Shown here: in pieces, positions 26,362-34,781 of the stretch
Layout of the letters: each line of letters starts with the position of its first letter
Position numbering within the stretch: the stretch's first letter is position 1
Origin: an uncultured Clostridia bacterium
GTDB lineage: Bacteria > Bacillota > Clostridia > TANB77 > CAG-508
Reading direction: 5' to 3'
Assembly: GCA_947642355.1 (NCBI GenBank)
Contig: CANRSD010000020.1
Location: 1-34,781, forward strand
Length of the DNA stretch: 34,781 bases
Program-made: the position numbers and the translations under genes
The notes under the pieces: model-generated
Told to the model about the DNA's origin: nothing
The model's input: only the letters and a program-made list of their open reading frames with translations
Databases searched by the model: none

Positions 26362-26949
26362 TATTTACCTCTTCTTACTAATTTAAAATAACTTTTTGTT
26401 ATAAATAACATAGATATAAAAGTTACTATACTTGCAAACCATACTCCAATTATAATTCCTGATGGATTCTTCGAACCGAAGTCCCATTCTTATTGAAATA
26501 ATTGTAGTTGGTATAAGTTGTATAGAGGCAGTATTTATAAGCATAAAAAGCATCATATCATTTGATAACTTTTCTTTATTTTTATTTTCACTCTGTAATT
26601 GTTCCATAGCTTTTAGTCCACAAGGCGTTGAAGCATTTCCTAGTCCCAACAAATTTGATGCCATATTCATAGAAATATTCTCATAAGCAGAATTTCCCTC
26701 TTTTATATCTGGAAAAATAATCTTTATAAGAGGTTTAAGCATTTTTTTTATTTTTTCAATCAAACTAGTATTTCTTACAATATTCATTATTCCATTCCAA
26801 AAACAAATACTTCCAAATAATGTAATAATTAAACTCACTGTATTTTCAATAGAAGAAAAAATGGCTTCATTCACTAAAAAATATTTACCTGTACACAATC
26901 CTAAAATAATTGAAATTAAAATAAAAAAGCTCCATATTTTATTTAGCAT
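26361..26949 (-). CDS. spmA: Spore maturation protein A, +1 shift at CGG
   Basis: Frame 0 from ATG 26949 (GAGGTAAGAG before it) has the family motifs CFWNGIMNIV, NLLGLGNASTPCGLKAMEQL and LINTASIQLIPTTIISIRMG. After GL it meets CGG (complement of 26476-26478, codon 158) and continues as RFEESIRNYNWS to a false stop at 26383. Skipping the C gives GSKNPSGIIIGVW and then a membrane helix, ending in TAA that overlaps the spmB ATG by one base, 195 residues in all. G-S-K-N-P is the usual SpmA motif at this place. Both the motif and the restored TAATG junction show the shifted frame is correct. Confidence 0.9.
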
Positions 26950-26991
26950 CTCTTACCTCCTGCTAAATTATATGTTGCTTTTTTAACATTA

Positions 26992-27819
26992 TTATATAAA
27001 ATACTGATATATTTCATTTTTCTCTATATTTCTATCTTTAGCTATTTTTTTTATAATTTCCTTTTTATTAAAACCTTTTTCTTGATAAAATTTATAATGT
27101 TCTTCCAGAGTTTTTTCATTTAATATTTTTATCTCATACTCTTTTTCATTTTGAGAACTTCCTTCTATTATTATTACATATTCACCTTTAGGCTCTATAT
27201 TTTTGTCTAAAATATTTTTTATATTATCCCTTATAAATTCTTCATGAATCTTAGTAAGTTCTCTTGCCAAAACTATTCTTCTATTACCTAAAATTTCATA
27301 AATCGTATTTAATGTAGCTATCAATTTATGTGGTGCTTCATATATAATTAGAGTTTTAGTATCAAATTTATATTCGCTTAATTTATCCTTTTTTTCCTTA
27401 TTATTAACTGATAAAAATCCTATAAAGCTAAATTCTTTTGTACTCATTCCTGAACAAATTAAAGCATTTACAAAAGCTACACATCCAGGAATTGGTATTA
27501 TTTCTATATTATTTTCAATAGCACATTTGACAATTTCTTCACCAGGATCCGATATACCTGGAGTTCCTGCATCTGAAACTATTGCAATATTCTTTCCATC
27601 TAGTAATTTACTTATTAATTCTAGACTACGCTTTTTTTCTGTTTGTTTATAATAACTAATTAAAGGTTTATTTATTTCAAAATGATTTAATAACCCTAAA
27701 GTATGTCTAGTGTCCTCCGCAGCAATTAAGTCAACTTCTTTTAAAATTTTTATTGCTCTATATGTTATATCTTCTAAATTTCCAATTGGAGTTGCTATTA
27801 AATATAATTTTCCACTCAC
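26992..27819 (-). CDS. rsmI: 16S rRNA (cytidine-1402 2'-O) methyltransferase RsmI
   Basis: 275 residues from a GTG with AGGAG nine bases upstream. Tetrapyrrole-methylase fold with the RsmI markers LYLIATPIGNLEDITYRA, AAEDTRHT, IVSDAGTPGISDPGEE (SAM binding) and YEAPHKL. It methylates the ribose of C1402 in the decoding centre of 16S rRNA. It follows its methyltransferase neighbour by 12 bases, an arrangement seen in Bacillus (yabB to yabC region). Confidence 0.93.
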   Translation of the reverse strand: MSGKLYLIATPIGNLEDITYRAIKILKEVDLIAAEDTRHTLGLLNHFEINKPLISYYKQTEKKRSLELISKLLDGKNIAIVSDAGTPGISDPGEEIVKCAIENNIEIIPIPGCVAFVNALICSGMSTKEFSFIGFLSVNNKEKKDKLSEYKFDTKTLIIYEAPHKLIATLNTIYEILGNRRIVLARELTKIHEEFIRDNIKNILDKNIEPKGEYVIIIEGSSQNEKEYEIKILNEKTLEEHYKFYQEKGFNKKEIIKKIAKDRNIEKNEIYQYFI

Positions 27820-27831
27820 TTTTATTTTCTC

Positions 27832-28578
27832 CTATTTATTATATATTTTCAATAATTCCTTGGTATATACTCCATTTTCATTATAAATTATTAAGGGATT
27901 TTTTATTTTTAAAAATTCATTTGCATTTTTTACCCCTTTTATTAAAATTAAATTAGCTTTTTCTTTATATTTTGGATAAATAAATTGTAATTCTTTGGGT
28001 TCTATTTTCAATTTTCTCATCAAATATAATATATCTACTAATCTTTCTGGTCTATGTACCATATAAAACTCACCTTTGTCTTTTAACACATTATAACTTT
28101 TAGAAATTATATCTTCTAATGTACATTCTACTTCATGTCTAGAAATTAAATTTTTTTTATTTTCACTTTTTAATCCAGTATTATTTTTTTGATATGGTGG
28201 ATTAGTTACTACTACATCTATACTATTTTTTTTTAAATATTTTTCTACATTATTAATATTATCATTTATAATATTAATTTTATTTTCTAAGTTATTTAAT
28301 TTAACACTTCTTCTAGCCATATCAGCAACTTCTTCTTGTACTTCAATACCAATAATTTTTTTTGCATTTGTTTTACTAGATAATAAAATACTAATTATCC
28401 CTGTACCTGTACCAATATCTAAAACTGTGCTATTATTTTTTATATTTTTTGAAAAATCTGAAAGAAGTATACTATCTATTCCAAATTTAAAACCATCCTT
28501 GTTCTGTATAATTTTTAAATCTTTAAATTCCAAATCATCTATTCTTTCATTTTCTTTTATTTCTATATTTATCACCAC
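27832..28578 (-). CDS. SAM-dependent methyltransferase, tRNA1(Val) adenine-37 N6 type
   Basis: Rossmann methyltransferase with DIGTGTGIISILLSSK (SAM motif I) and VVTNPPYQKN, the NPPY signature of N6-adenine methylation. Start and order (RIDDLEFKDLKIIQNKDGFK, FGIDSILLSDF) match the TrmN6/YabB family that modifies A37 of tRNA-Val. The frame is open to an ATG at 28617, but relatives begin near the residues after GTG 28578, which is preferred (248 residues); no strong ribosome site decides it. Probably co-transcribed with rsmI. Confidence 0.85.
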   Translation of the reverse strand: MVINIEIKENERIDDLEFKDLKIIQNKDGFKFGIDSILLSDFSKNIKNNSTVLDIGTGTGIISILLSSKTNAKKIIGIEVQEEVADMARRSVKLNNLENKINIINDNINNVEKYLKKNSIDVVVTNPPYQKNNTGLKSENKKNLISRHEVECTLEDIISKSYNVLKDKGEFYMVHRPERLVDILYLMRKLKIEPKELQFIYPKYKEKANLILIKGVKNANEFLKIKNPLIIYNENGVYTKELLKIYNK

Positions 28579-28671
28579 TTTCAAAAATATTTTAACATAA
28601 AAACAATTAATTAACAATAAAAAAAGACAATCTTTGTATAATTACACAAAAATCATCTCTTTTAATTTATA

Positions 28672-29229
28672 CTAATTTTTTCTTACAAATTCACTTGTCA
28701 AATTTATTCCATCTTCATCAAACCCATTAACTTCTTCCCCATTTATTAAAAATTTAACAGAATCCACTTCTTTTAATTCTGTTAGAGTATTTACTATAGA
28801 ATAAATCATATTACTCTTTTCAATTTCTTCTTCTGGCGCTTGATTTATAAATTCTTCAGATAAATCAATAATAACAGTAGAACCTTTTAGTTCTGTTTTT
28901 AATACTTTTGTATTTTCAGGTATTACTGTTTCTAACTTTGAATCTTTTGGTCCTTCAACTAGCATTCCAATTAAAACTTTATATGGTTCTCTTAATAATT
29001 CTTTTGAATCAACTAATCTTGCTTCACTTTTAATATTTTTTTGATCTTTTTCTTTAAAATACAATGTTACTATTGTTTTTCTAAGTTCATTATCTGAAAT
29101 TTCAACCTCTGGAACATATTCACTAATTATTTCTTCATTCTTGTCTAAAATGTTATTAATGAAAATCATATATCCAAGCATTCCTAAACATACTACCAAA
29201 AAAATAATAAATATAATTTTTTTATGCAT
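28672..29229 (-). CDS. GerM-domain lipoprotein-like or membrane-anchored protein
   Basis: 185 residues, AAAGGAGG before the ATG. One N-terminal helix (about 4-25, IIFIIFLVVCLGMLGYMIFI) is followed by the GerM domain (about 50-180): VTLYFKEKDQ, KVLIGMLVEGPKDSKLETVI, LSEEFINQA and SIVNTLTELKEVDSVKFLIN. GerM is needed for sporulation and germination in Bacillus and connects engulfment complexes. CATACTAT at 29258-29251 on this strand resembles a sporulation sigma-factor -10 element. A lipobox is not evident despite the Cys. Confidence 0.85.
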   Translation of the reverse strand: MHKKIIFIIFLVVCLGMLGYMIFINNILDKNEEIISEYVPEVEISDNELRKTIVTLYFKEKDQKNIKSEARLVDSKELLREPYKVLIGMLVEGPKDSKLETVIPENTKVLKTELKGSTVIIDLSEEFINQAPEEEIEKSNMIYSIVNTLTELKEVDSVKFLINGEEVNGFDEDGINLTSEFVRKN

Positions 29230-29283
29230 AGCTTTTCCTCCTTTTAATTTATAGTATGCTCGTATTTTTGACTTTAGAATAAC

Positions 29284-29312
29284 TTGAAATAAATATTTTA
29301 ATTTGTTATAAT
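29284..29312 (+). promoter_or_regulatory. Promoter for the prepilin-like gene
   Basis: TTGAAA (29284-29289), 17-base spacer, TATAAT (29307-29312), 40 bases before ATG 29352. Confidence 0.65.
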
Positions 29313-29351
29313 TGTAAAATAAACTAATGATAAAAGAAAGGGATATAATCT

Positions 29352-30099
29352 ATGAAGTATTTTTATTCAAAAAAAAGCAATAACATTAATTTCATTAATT
29401 ATTACAATTATTATTTTATTAATATTATCTACTATAAGTATAAACTTAATAATTGGAAAAAATAATTTAATAAATAAATCCCAAACTGCAAAAGAAGAAA
29501 ATACAAAACAAACTGCTATTGAAACTTTAAATTTGAAAATAACTAATATACAAATGCAAAGTTATTCAGAAACTCAAGACTTACCATCATTACAATATTT
29601 AGCAGATAAGCTATGTGAAGATAATGATATAGAATATGTTACATTAGAAAAACAATCTGTAGCAAGTTTAAACAAAATAACTGTAGGAAATAATAAATCA
29701 ATTTTTACTAAACTAAAAGAATATCCTTATGAATTCGAAATAAACTCTTCAATGCAATTAGCTTCTATAAATGGTGTACCACTTACAGTAAATAATTCTA
29801 ACTCAACTACTGAAGTAAACTATGATGAAGAAACTGGATTTTATTATTCAATTTTTTCTAACAACTTCTGTATATTATGGCAAAACTATACTGCACCAGA
29901 TACAACATCTAAAGCTTTATTAACATTCCCATTTGAATTTGAATTTGAACCATCTTGTCAAGTAACTAAATTATCAAACACTGCTACTTCAAATAATATT
30001 GTTTGTAATATTACTACTAAAGATATTCTGGTTGATACTAATTATGGTTATCAAAATAAATGTAGTTTTTCTATCGTAATCATAGGAAAAATTAAATAA
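29352..30099 (+). CDS. Prepilin-like protein with a frameshift in an A8 tract
   Basis: ATG 29352, with AAAGGG upstream, reads MKYFYSKK and then runs off frame at eight consecutive A (29369-29376). With seven A the frame becomes MKYFYSKKAITLISLIITII and continues to 30099, 248 residues. The helix ITLISLIITIIILLILSTIS is the type IV prepilin-type N-terminus common in Clostridia; the remainder (beta-rich, Asn/Thr/Ser-rich, two Cys in the last 60 residues) is an uncharacterised surface domain. A TTG at 29533 would give a form without the helix and is unlikely. This lesion is unlike the CGG sites: it could be transcriptional slippage, phase variation or a homopolymer error. Confidence 0.65.
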
Positions 30100-30117
30100 A
30101 CAATTATTTAAAATAAG

Positions 30118-30147
30118 AACTAGTACATTGATACTAGTTTTTTATTT
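30118..30147 (+). terminator. Terminator of the prepilin-like gene
   Basis: 8-bp stem AACTAGTA (30118-30125) with TACTAGTT (30132-30139), loop of six, followed by a T-run to 30147. Confidence 0.8.
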
Positions 30148-30189
30148 TGTAACTCAAACTCCATATTCTAAATTTGGAAATATAAACAA

Positions 30190-30218
30190 TTGACAAAAAG
30201 CCCTAAACATTATATATT
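30190..30218 (+). promoter_or_regulatory. Promoter for the activase gene
   Basis: TTGACA (30190-30195), 17-base spacer, TATATT (30213-30218), about 50 bases before the start. Confidence 0.7.
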
Positions 30219-30269
30219 ATTATAGGTAAATACTAAGATTTACTGGATAGAGAAATGAGGAAATATATT

Positions 30270-33200
30270 ATGAAAGAAGATTTATTATATGTAGGACTTG
30301 ATGTTGGATCAACTACTATTAAAATAGTTGTTATGAATAAGAATAAAAATGTCCTTTACACAAACTATACTAGACACTTTTCAGACACTAAAAATACAAT
30401 GTTTGAAATTTTAAATAAATTATTACAAGATTATAAAAATAGTAATTTTAAAATTACTTTAACAGGTTCTGGTGCATTAGAAATTTCAAAATTACTTAAA
30501 ATTCCATTTATACAAGAAGTAGTCTCTTGTAAAAAAGCTGTTGAAACTTATATACCAGAAACTGATGTAGTTATAGAACTTGGTGGAGAAGATGCAAAAA
30601 TAATTTACTTTGATAAGTTTATTGAACAACGTATGAATGGAACATGTGCTGGTGGAACAGGAGCTTTCTTAGATCAAATGTCATCACTTTTAAATACTGA
30701 TACTGCTGGACTTAATGAATATGCAAAAAATCATAAAACCATATATCCCATTGCATCTCGTTGTGGAGTTTTTGCCAAAACAGATATACAACCACTTTTA
30801 AATGAAGGTGCTTCTAAAGAAGATATATCTGCTTCAATATTTCAAGCAGTTGTTAATCAAACAATTAGTGGTTTAGCTTGTGGTAGACCTATCAAAGGAA
30901 ATGTTGCTTTTTTAGGTGGCCCTTTAAACTATTTATCTGAATTAAGGCAAAGATTTATTGAAACATTAGAATTAACTGAAAAAGAAATAATTTTACCAGA
31001 AGATGCTCATTTATTAGTTGCTAAAGGTGCTGCATTAGATTCTATACAAAATCAAGAAATATCTTATTCAGAATTAGAAAGTAAATTAGAAAAATTTAAA
31101 ACAGCTTCCTATTCTGATAGTAAACCATTACCTGCATTATTTAAAAATAAAAAAGAATATGAAGAATTTAAAGATCGTCATAATAAATCAAAAGTAAAAA
31201 CTCGCTCATTAGAAGATTTTTCTGGAGATTGTTTTTTAGGAATAGATGCTGGTTCAACTACTACAAAACTAGTTCTTATAGATAATGAAGGTTCTCTTCT
31301 ATATTCTTTATATGGCAGTAATGAAGGAAATCCTTTAAAAAGTGTAATTTCTATGATAAAAAAATTATATAAAGTATTACCAAAAGAAGCAAAATTAAGA
31401 TTTAGTGGTGTAACTGGTTATGGAGAAAAACTAATACAAACTGCATTAAATATAGATTTAAATGAAATAGAAACTATTGCTCATTACACTGCTGCAAAAG
31501 AATTTTTACCAAAAGTAACTAGTATTATTGATATTGGTGGACAAGATATGAAATACATTAAATTAAAAAATGATGTTATTGATAATATTATGCTTAACGA
31601 AGCTTGCTCTTCTGGATGTGGTTCATTTATTCAAACATTTGCTAAAAGCTTAAATTTAAATATCGAAGAATTTGTAAAAGAAGCTGTAAATGCCAAAACT
31701 CCTGTAGACTTAGGTTCAAGATGTACTGTATTTATGAATTCAAAAATAAAACAAGCTCAAAAAGAAGGTTTTTCAATTGGAGATATTTCAAGTGGCCTTT
31801 CATATTCAGTAGTAAAAAATGCTATTCAAAAAGTTATGAAAGTTAGAGATGTCTCTACTCTTGGAGAAAATATAATTGTACAAGGTGGAACTTTTTACAA
31901 TGATGCTGTTCTTCGTAGTTTTGAACTTATAGTTGGAAAAAACGTTACACGTCCAGATATCTCAGGACTTATGGGAGCTTATGGAGTAGCACTTCTTTCT
32001 AAAGAACAATACAATAGTAATTTAGATATGACATATTATTCTACTATATTAAAAGAAAATGAATTAGATAATTTAGATATAAAAATTTCACATGTTAGAT
32101 GTGGAAAATGTGAAAATAATTGTCAATTAACTATAAATAAATTTGGAAATGAAAAAACCTTTATTTCTGGTAACAGATGTGAAAAAGGTAGTGGACAAAT
32201 TTCGGAAAATTCAGAATTACCTAATATGTATAAATACAAATTTAATAGACTATTTTCATACGAACCTTTATCTGAAAAAAACGCATCTAGAGGAACTATC
32301 GGCATTCCTAGAGTACTAAATATGTATGAAGACTATCCTTTTTGGTTTACATTTTTAACAAAACTAAAATTTAGAGTAATTCTATCTGAAAAAAGTACTC
32401 GTAAAACATATGAAAAAGGTATAGAATCCATGCCATCTGAATCCGTTTGCTATCCTGCCAAACTTGCTCATGGACATATTATGAGTTTAATTGAACAAGG
32501 AATAAAAACTATATTTTATCCTTGTATTCCATACTCAAGAAAAGAATATGAAAAAGCTGATAACCACTATAATTGTCCAATAGTAATTTCTTATTCAGAA
32601 GTTATAAGAAATAATGTAGAAGAATTAAAAAATAAAAATATTAAATTTATAAATCCGTTTTTACCAATAGATAATATTAAAAACTTAGTAAAAGTTATTT
32701 TAGAACAAGATTGTTTTAAAGAATATAGATTTACTAAACAGGAATTATCTTTAGCAGCTGAAGCTGCTGAAAAAGAATATCAACAATATAGAGAAGATAT
32801 ACATAAAAAAGGTAAAGAAATTTTAAAATACATTGAAGATAATAATTCTAGAGGTATAGTATTATCTGGTAGACCTTATCATGTTGATCCAGAAATTAAT
32901 CATGGTATTGATACTTTAATTACAAGTTTAGGGTTATGTGTTTTATCAGAAGATAGTATTTCTAATCTAGCTGAAGCTAAACGTCCTATTCGTGTTGTAG
33001 ATCAATGGATGTTTCATTCAAGATTATATGCAACAGCAGATTTTGTTGGTAAAAATGACAAGTTAGAATTAGTACAATTAAATTCTTTTGGTTGTGGTGT
33101 AGATGCAGTCACAACAGACCAAGTTGAAGAAATATTAAAGAGCTATGATAATATGTATACTTTAATCAAAATAGACGAAATAAATAATCTAGGAGCTATT

Positions 33201-34634
33201 CGCATTCGTATTAGATCACTTCTAGCTAGTATGAATAAAAAATTAGCTCAAAAGAAAATTTCTAAATCAGAATGTGAATCTTGCTCTACAGAAAAAGAAT
33301 TTGGAAATTATGGTGTAAATAAAATAATGTTTACAAAAGATATGAAAGAAGCTGGTTATACAATACTTTGTCCTCAGATGGCTCCAATACATTTTGACTT
33401 ATTAGAAGCAGCTGCACGTCCTTTGGGCTATAATCTACATGTATTGAAAGAATGTACACCAAACACTGTAGATATAGGTTTAAGATATGTTAATAATGAC
33501 GCTTGTTATCCAGCTATTTTAACTACTGGACAAATGATTGAAGCTCTTCAATCTGGAAAATTTGATATAAACAAAACTGCATTAATTATGTCACAAACTG
33601 GTGGTGGATGTAGAGCTACAAATTACATTGGTTTTATTAGAAAAGCTTTAAAAGACGCTGGTTTTGGTCATATTCCAATTGTATCTTTCAATATAGTTGG
33701 TATGGAAAAGACAAATGGATTTAAACTTACACCAAAATTAATTGAAAATATTTTAAAAAGTGTAATTTATGGTGATATTATGCAAAAAATGCTTTATAAA
33801 AATAGAGCTTATGAAATAAATAAAGGTGAAACTCAAAAATTATATGATTTATGGATGGAAAAAATAAAAGATTTAATTAAAAATGGTACATACAAACAAT
33901 TTAAACAAAGTATGTATGATATCGTCAGAGATTTTGAAAAAATAAAATTAAATACTTTAATAGAAAAACCTAAAGTAGGAATTGTTGGAGAGATACTTAT
34001 AAAATATCATCCTTTTGGAAATAATTTTGTAACTAAAATTCTTGAAGAAGAAGGTGCTGAAGTTGTAATGCCTGATTTTATGGGATTTATATATTTTATG
34101 GCAACTCATAAAATTACATTTAACACATTAATAAAAACAGATAAAACAAAAGCATATATATTTAAAATAGTAATTAAATTACTAAAAATATTAGAAAGAG
34201 ATTATAAAAAAGCATTATCCCTTTCTAGAAAAAATTATATGCCACCCGCTGATATTTGGGAATTAGAAGATAGTGTAAAAGATATTTTATCAATAGGAAA
34301 TCAGACTGGTGAAGGATGGTTTTTAACAGCAGAAATGATTGAATATATAAATAATGATGTACCTAATATAATTTGTGTTCAACCATTTGCTTGTTTGCCA
34401 AACCATGTAGTTGGAAAGGGAGTAATAAAATCTATTAGAACAAAATATCCATATGCAAATATATCTCCTGTAGACTATGACCCTGGTGCTAGTGAAACAA
34501 ATCAAACAAATAGAATTAAATTATTAATGACTATTGCAAAAGATAATCTAAAACAAAAACAAACATCTAAAAAAGCTATAGAAATTGAAAATACTATTAA
34601 TGAAAAACTAAAGAAAGAAAATATTAAAAAATAA
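30270..34634 (+). CDS. Giant 2-hydroxyacyl-CoA dehydratase activase-type protein (double ASKHA plus dehydratase-like region)
   Basis: 1454 residues from ATG 30270, seven bases after GAGGAA; ATG 30255 lies before that site. Two BadF/HgdC ATPase domains follow each other: YVGLDVGSTTIKIV with GTCAGGTGAFLDQM (first), and LGIDAGSTTTKLVL with ACSSGCGSFIQTF (second). The Cys of these loops are the usual [4Fe-4S] ligands between subunits. A Cys-rich linker (RCGKCENNCQL, NRCEKG) leads to a DUF2229/HgdB-like region with ESVCYPAKLAHGH, LSGRPYHVDPEINHG and SQTGGGCRATNY. Such proteins are widespread in anaerobes; activases drive ATP-dependent electron transfer to dehydratases, but the substrate of this large type is unknown. 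No dehydratase subunits are in the window. No in-frame CGG in 1454 codons. Confidence 0.88.
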   Translation: MKEDLLYVGLDVGSTTIKIVVMNKNKNVLYTNYTRHFSDTKNTMFEILNKLLQDYKNSNFKITLTGSGALEISKLLKIPFIQEVVSCKKAVETYIPETDVVIELGGEDAKIIYFDKFIEQRMNGTCAGGTGAFLDQMSSLLNTDTAGLNEYAKNHKTIYPIASRCGVFAKTDIQPLLNEGASKEDISASIFQAVVNQTISGLACGRPIKGNVAFLGGPLNYLSELRQRFIETLELTEKEIILPEDAHLLVAKGAALDSIQNQEISYSELESKLEKFKTASYSDSKPLPALFKNKKEYEEFKDRHNKSKVKTRSLEDFSGDCFLGIDAGSTTTKLVLIDNEGSLLYSLYGSNEGNPLKSVISMIKKLYKVLPKEAKLRFSGVTGYGEKLIQTALNIDLNEIETIAHYTAAKEFLPKVTSIIDIGGQDMKYIKLKNDVIDNIMLNEACSSGCGSFIQTFAKSLNLNIEEFVKEAVNAKTPVDLGSRCTVFMNSKIKQAQKEGFSIGDISSGLSYSVVKNAIQKVMKVRDVSTLGENIIVQGGTFYNDAVLRSFELIVGKNVTRPDISGLMGAYGVALLSKEQYNSNLDMTYYSTILKENELDNLDIKISHVRCGKCENNCQLTINKFGNEKTFISGNRCEKGSGQISENSELPNMYKYKFNRLFSYEPLSEKNASRGTIGIPRVLNMYEDYPFWFTFLTKLKFRVILSEKSTRKTYEKGIESMPSESVCYPAKLAHGHIMSLIEQGIKTIFYPCIPYSRKEYEKADNHYNCPIVISYSEVIRNNVEELKNKNIKFINPFLPIDNIKNLVKVILEQDCFKEYRFTKQELSLAAEAAEKEYQQYREDIHKKGKEILKYIEDNNSRGIVLSGRPYHVDPEINHGIDTLITSLGLCVLSEDSISNLAEAKRPIRVVDQWMFHSRLYATADFVGKNDKLELVQLNSFGCGVDAVTTDQVEEILKSYDNMYTLIKIDEINNLGAIRIRIRSLLASMNKKLAQKKISKSECESCSTEKEFGNYGVNKIMFTKDMKEAGYTILCPQMAPIHFDLLEAAARPLGYNLHVLKECTPNTVDIGLRYVNNDACYPAILTTGQMIEALQSGKFDINKTALIMSQTGGGCRATNYIGFIRKALKDAGFGHIPIVSFNIVGMEKTNGFKLTPKLIENILKSVIYGDIMQKMLYKNRAYEINKGETQKLYDLWMEKIKDLIKNGTYKQFKQSMYDIVRDFEKIKLNTLIEKPKVGIVGEILIKYHPFGNNFVTKILEEEGAEVVMPDFMGFIYFMATHKITFNTLIKTDKTKAYIFKIVIKLLKILERDYKKALSLSRKNYMPPADIWELEDSVKDILSIGNQTGEGWFLTAEMIEYINNDVPNIICVQPFACLPNHVVGKGVIKSIRTKYPYANISPVDYDPGASETNQTNRIKLLMTIAKDNLKQKQTSKKAIEIENTINEKLKKENIKK

Positions 34635-34666
34635 AATTTATTAAAAAATTACACAAAATTAAAAAT

Positions 34667-34710
34667 AAAACCTTTTTATGATATCTTTACTTTATCATAA
34701 AAAGGTTTTT
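34667..34710 (+). terminator. Terminator of the activase gene
   Basis: Perfect 17-bp stem AAAACCTTTTTATGATA (34667-34683) with TATCATAAAAAGGTTTT (34693-34709), loop of nine, ending in TTTTT. Confidence 0.85.
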
Positions 34711-34727
34711 AAATATAATAAAAAATT

Positions 34728-34781
34728 GAGACTATCGTAAAAGTTGTGTAAATCAGATTTCCTTCCGATTGATAACTTAAA
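34728..34781. mobile_element. Possible terminal inverted repeat of an IS256 (mutator) type element
   Basis: GAGACTATCGTAAAAGTTGT followed by GTAAATC resembles the ends of IS256-family elements, which commonly start with a short GA-rich tip and a conserved GTTGTGTAAA. The element would extend out of the window, so neither transposase nor the other end can be seen. Based on remembered family ends only. Confidence 0.35.

Noticed and set aside
32201-32206. The string TCGG itself as the cause of frame breaks
   Set aside because: TCGG occurs in intact genes when CGG is not in frame: TCG-GAA in the activase (about 32202), ATC-GGC (about 32299), ATC-GGA in PBP2 (about 2219), TCG-GGG in minC (about 1302), TCG-GAT in rsmI (about 27550). 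Only the in-frame codon CGG coincides with breaks.

Overview
The window is a very AT-rich stretch of a spore-forming, low-GC Firmicute, most likely an anaerobic Clostridia lineage. The evidence is the sporulation genes (spoIIR, spmA, spmB, a GerM-domain protein, two CotF-like coat proteins), a Clostridia-style mreBCD-PBP2-minC cell-shape operon, a prepilin-like protein with the ITLI...ITII signature, and a very large 2-hydroxyacyl-CoA dehydratase activase-type protein. I cannot name genus or species.

Layout. 1-1050: the start of a minus-strand gene leaving the window, then a plus-strand trio of small conserved-looking genes. 1054-6705: minus-strand operon DUF4321-mreB-mreC-mreD-PBP2-minC behind one clear promoter. 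6816-8866: a small MecA-like protein, an M23 endopeptidase and two CotF-like coat proteins. 8896-12316: a decaying region with an ABC exporter carrying two in-frame stops, a truncated GNAT acetyltransferase and a broken ATP-grasp gene. 12355-14391: tRNA-Lys(CTT) and a VanW/G5 membrane protein. 14478-16682: an XRE repressor with a degenerate S24 domain, a CBM53-like protein, and an atypical membrane protein that looks acquired. 16764-18989: a YmfI-like SDR, three tRNAs (Thr, Glu, Lys) and a zinc-ribbon/PH membrane protein. 19083-22041: a fused UDP-sugar pyrophosphorylase and phosphoglucomutase. 22188-30099: spoIIR, murA, yycJ, a 32-codon small ORF, spmAB, rsmI with its methyltransferase partner, a GerM protein and a pilin-like protein. 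30270-34634: the giant activase. The last 54 bases look like the end of an IS256-type element.

The main result concerns decoding. Five genes whose intact products are recognisable (mreB, the pyrophosphorylase-mutase fusion, vanW, yycJ, spmA) are each broken by one extra C, and in all five that C creates an in-frame CGG codon in the context NNT-CGG-N. Skipping the C restores the full protein and places glycine (GGN) next. A sixth small gene (409-544) has the same arrangement. Reading all other genes by eye, I found only one other in-frame CGG, in the acquired-looking 15771-16682 gene, where it must be read as sense. TCGG strings in other phases (TCG-GNN, NTC-GGN) leave genes intact. This suggests a lineage in which CGG is not a normal arginine codon and CGGN triggers +1 frameshifting or is decoded as a four-base glycine codon. 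The competing explanation is a systematic C-insertion error at T-GG in the assembly.
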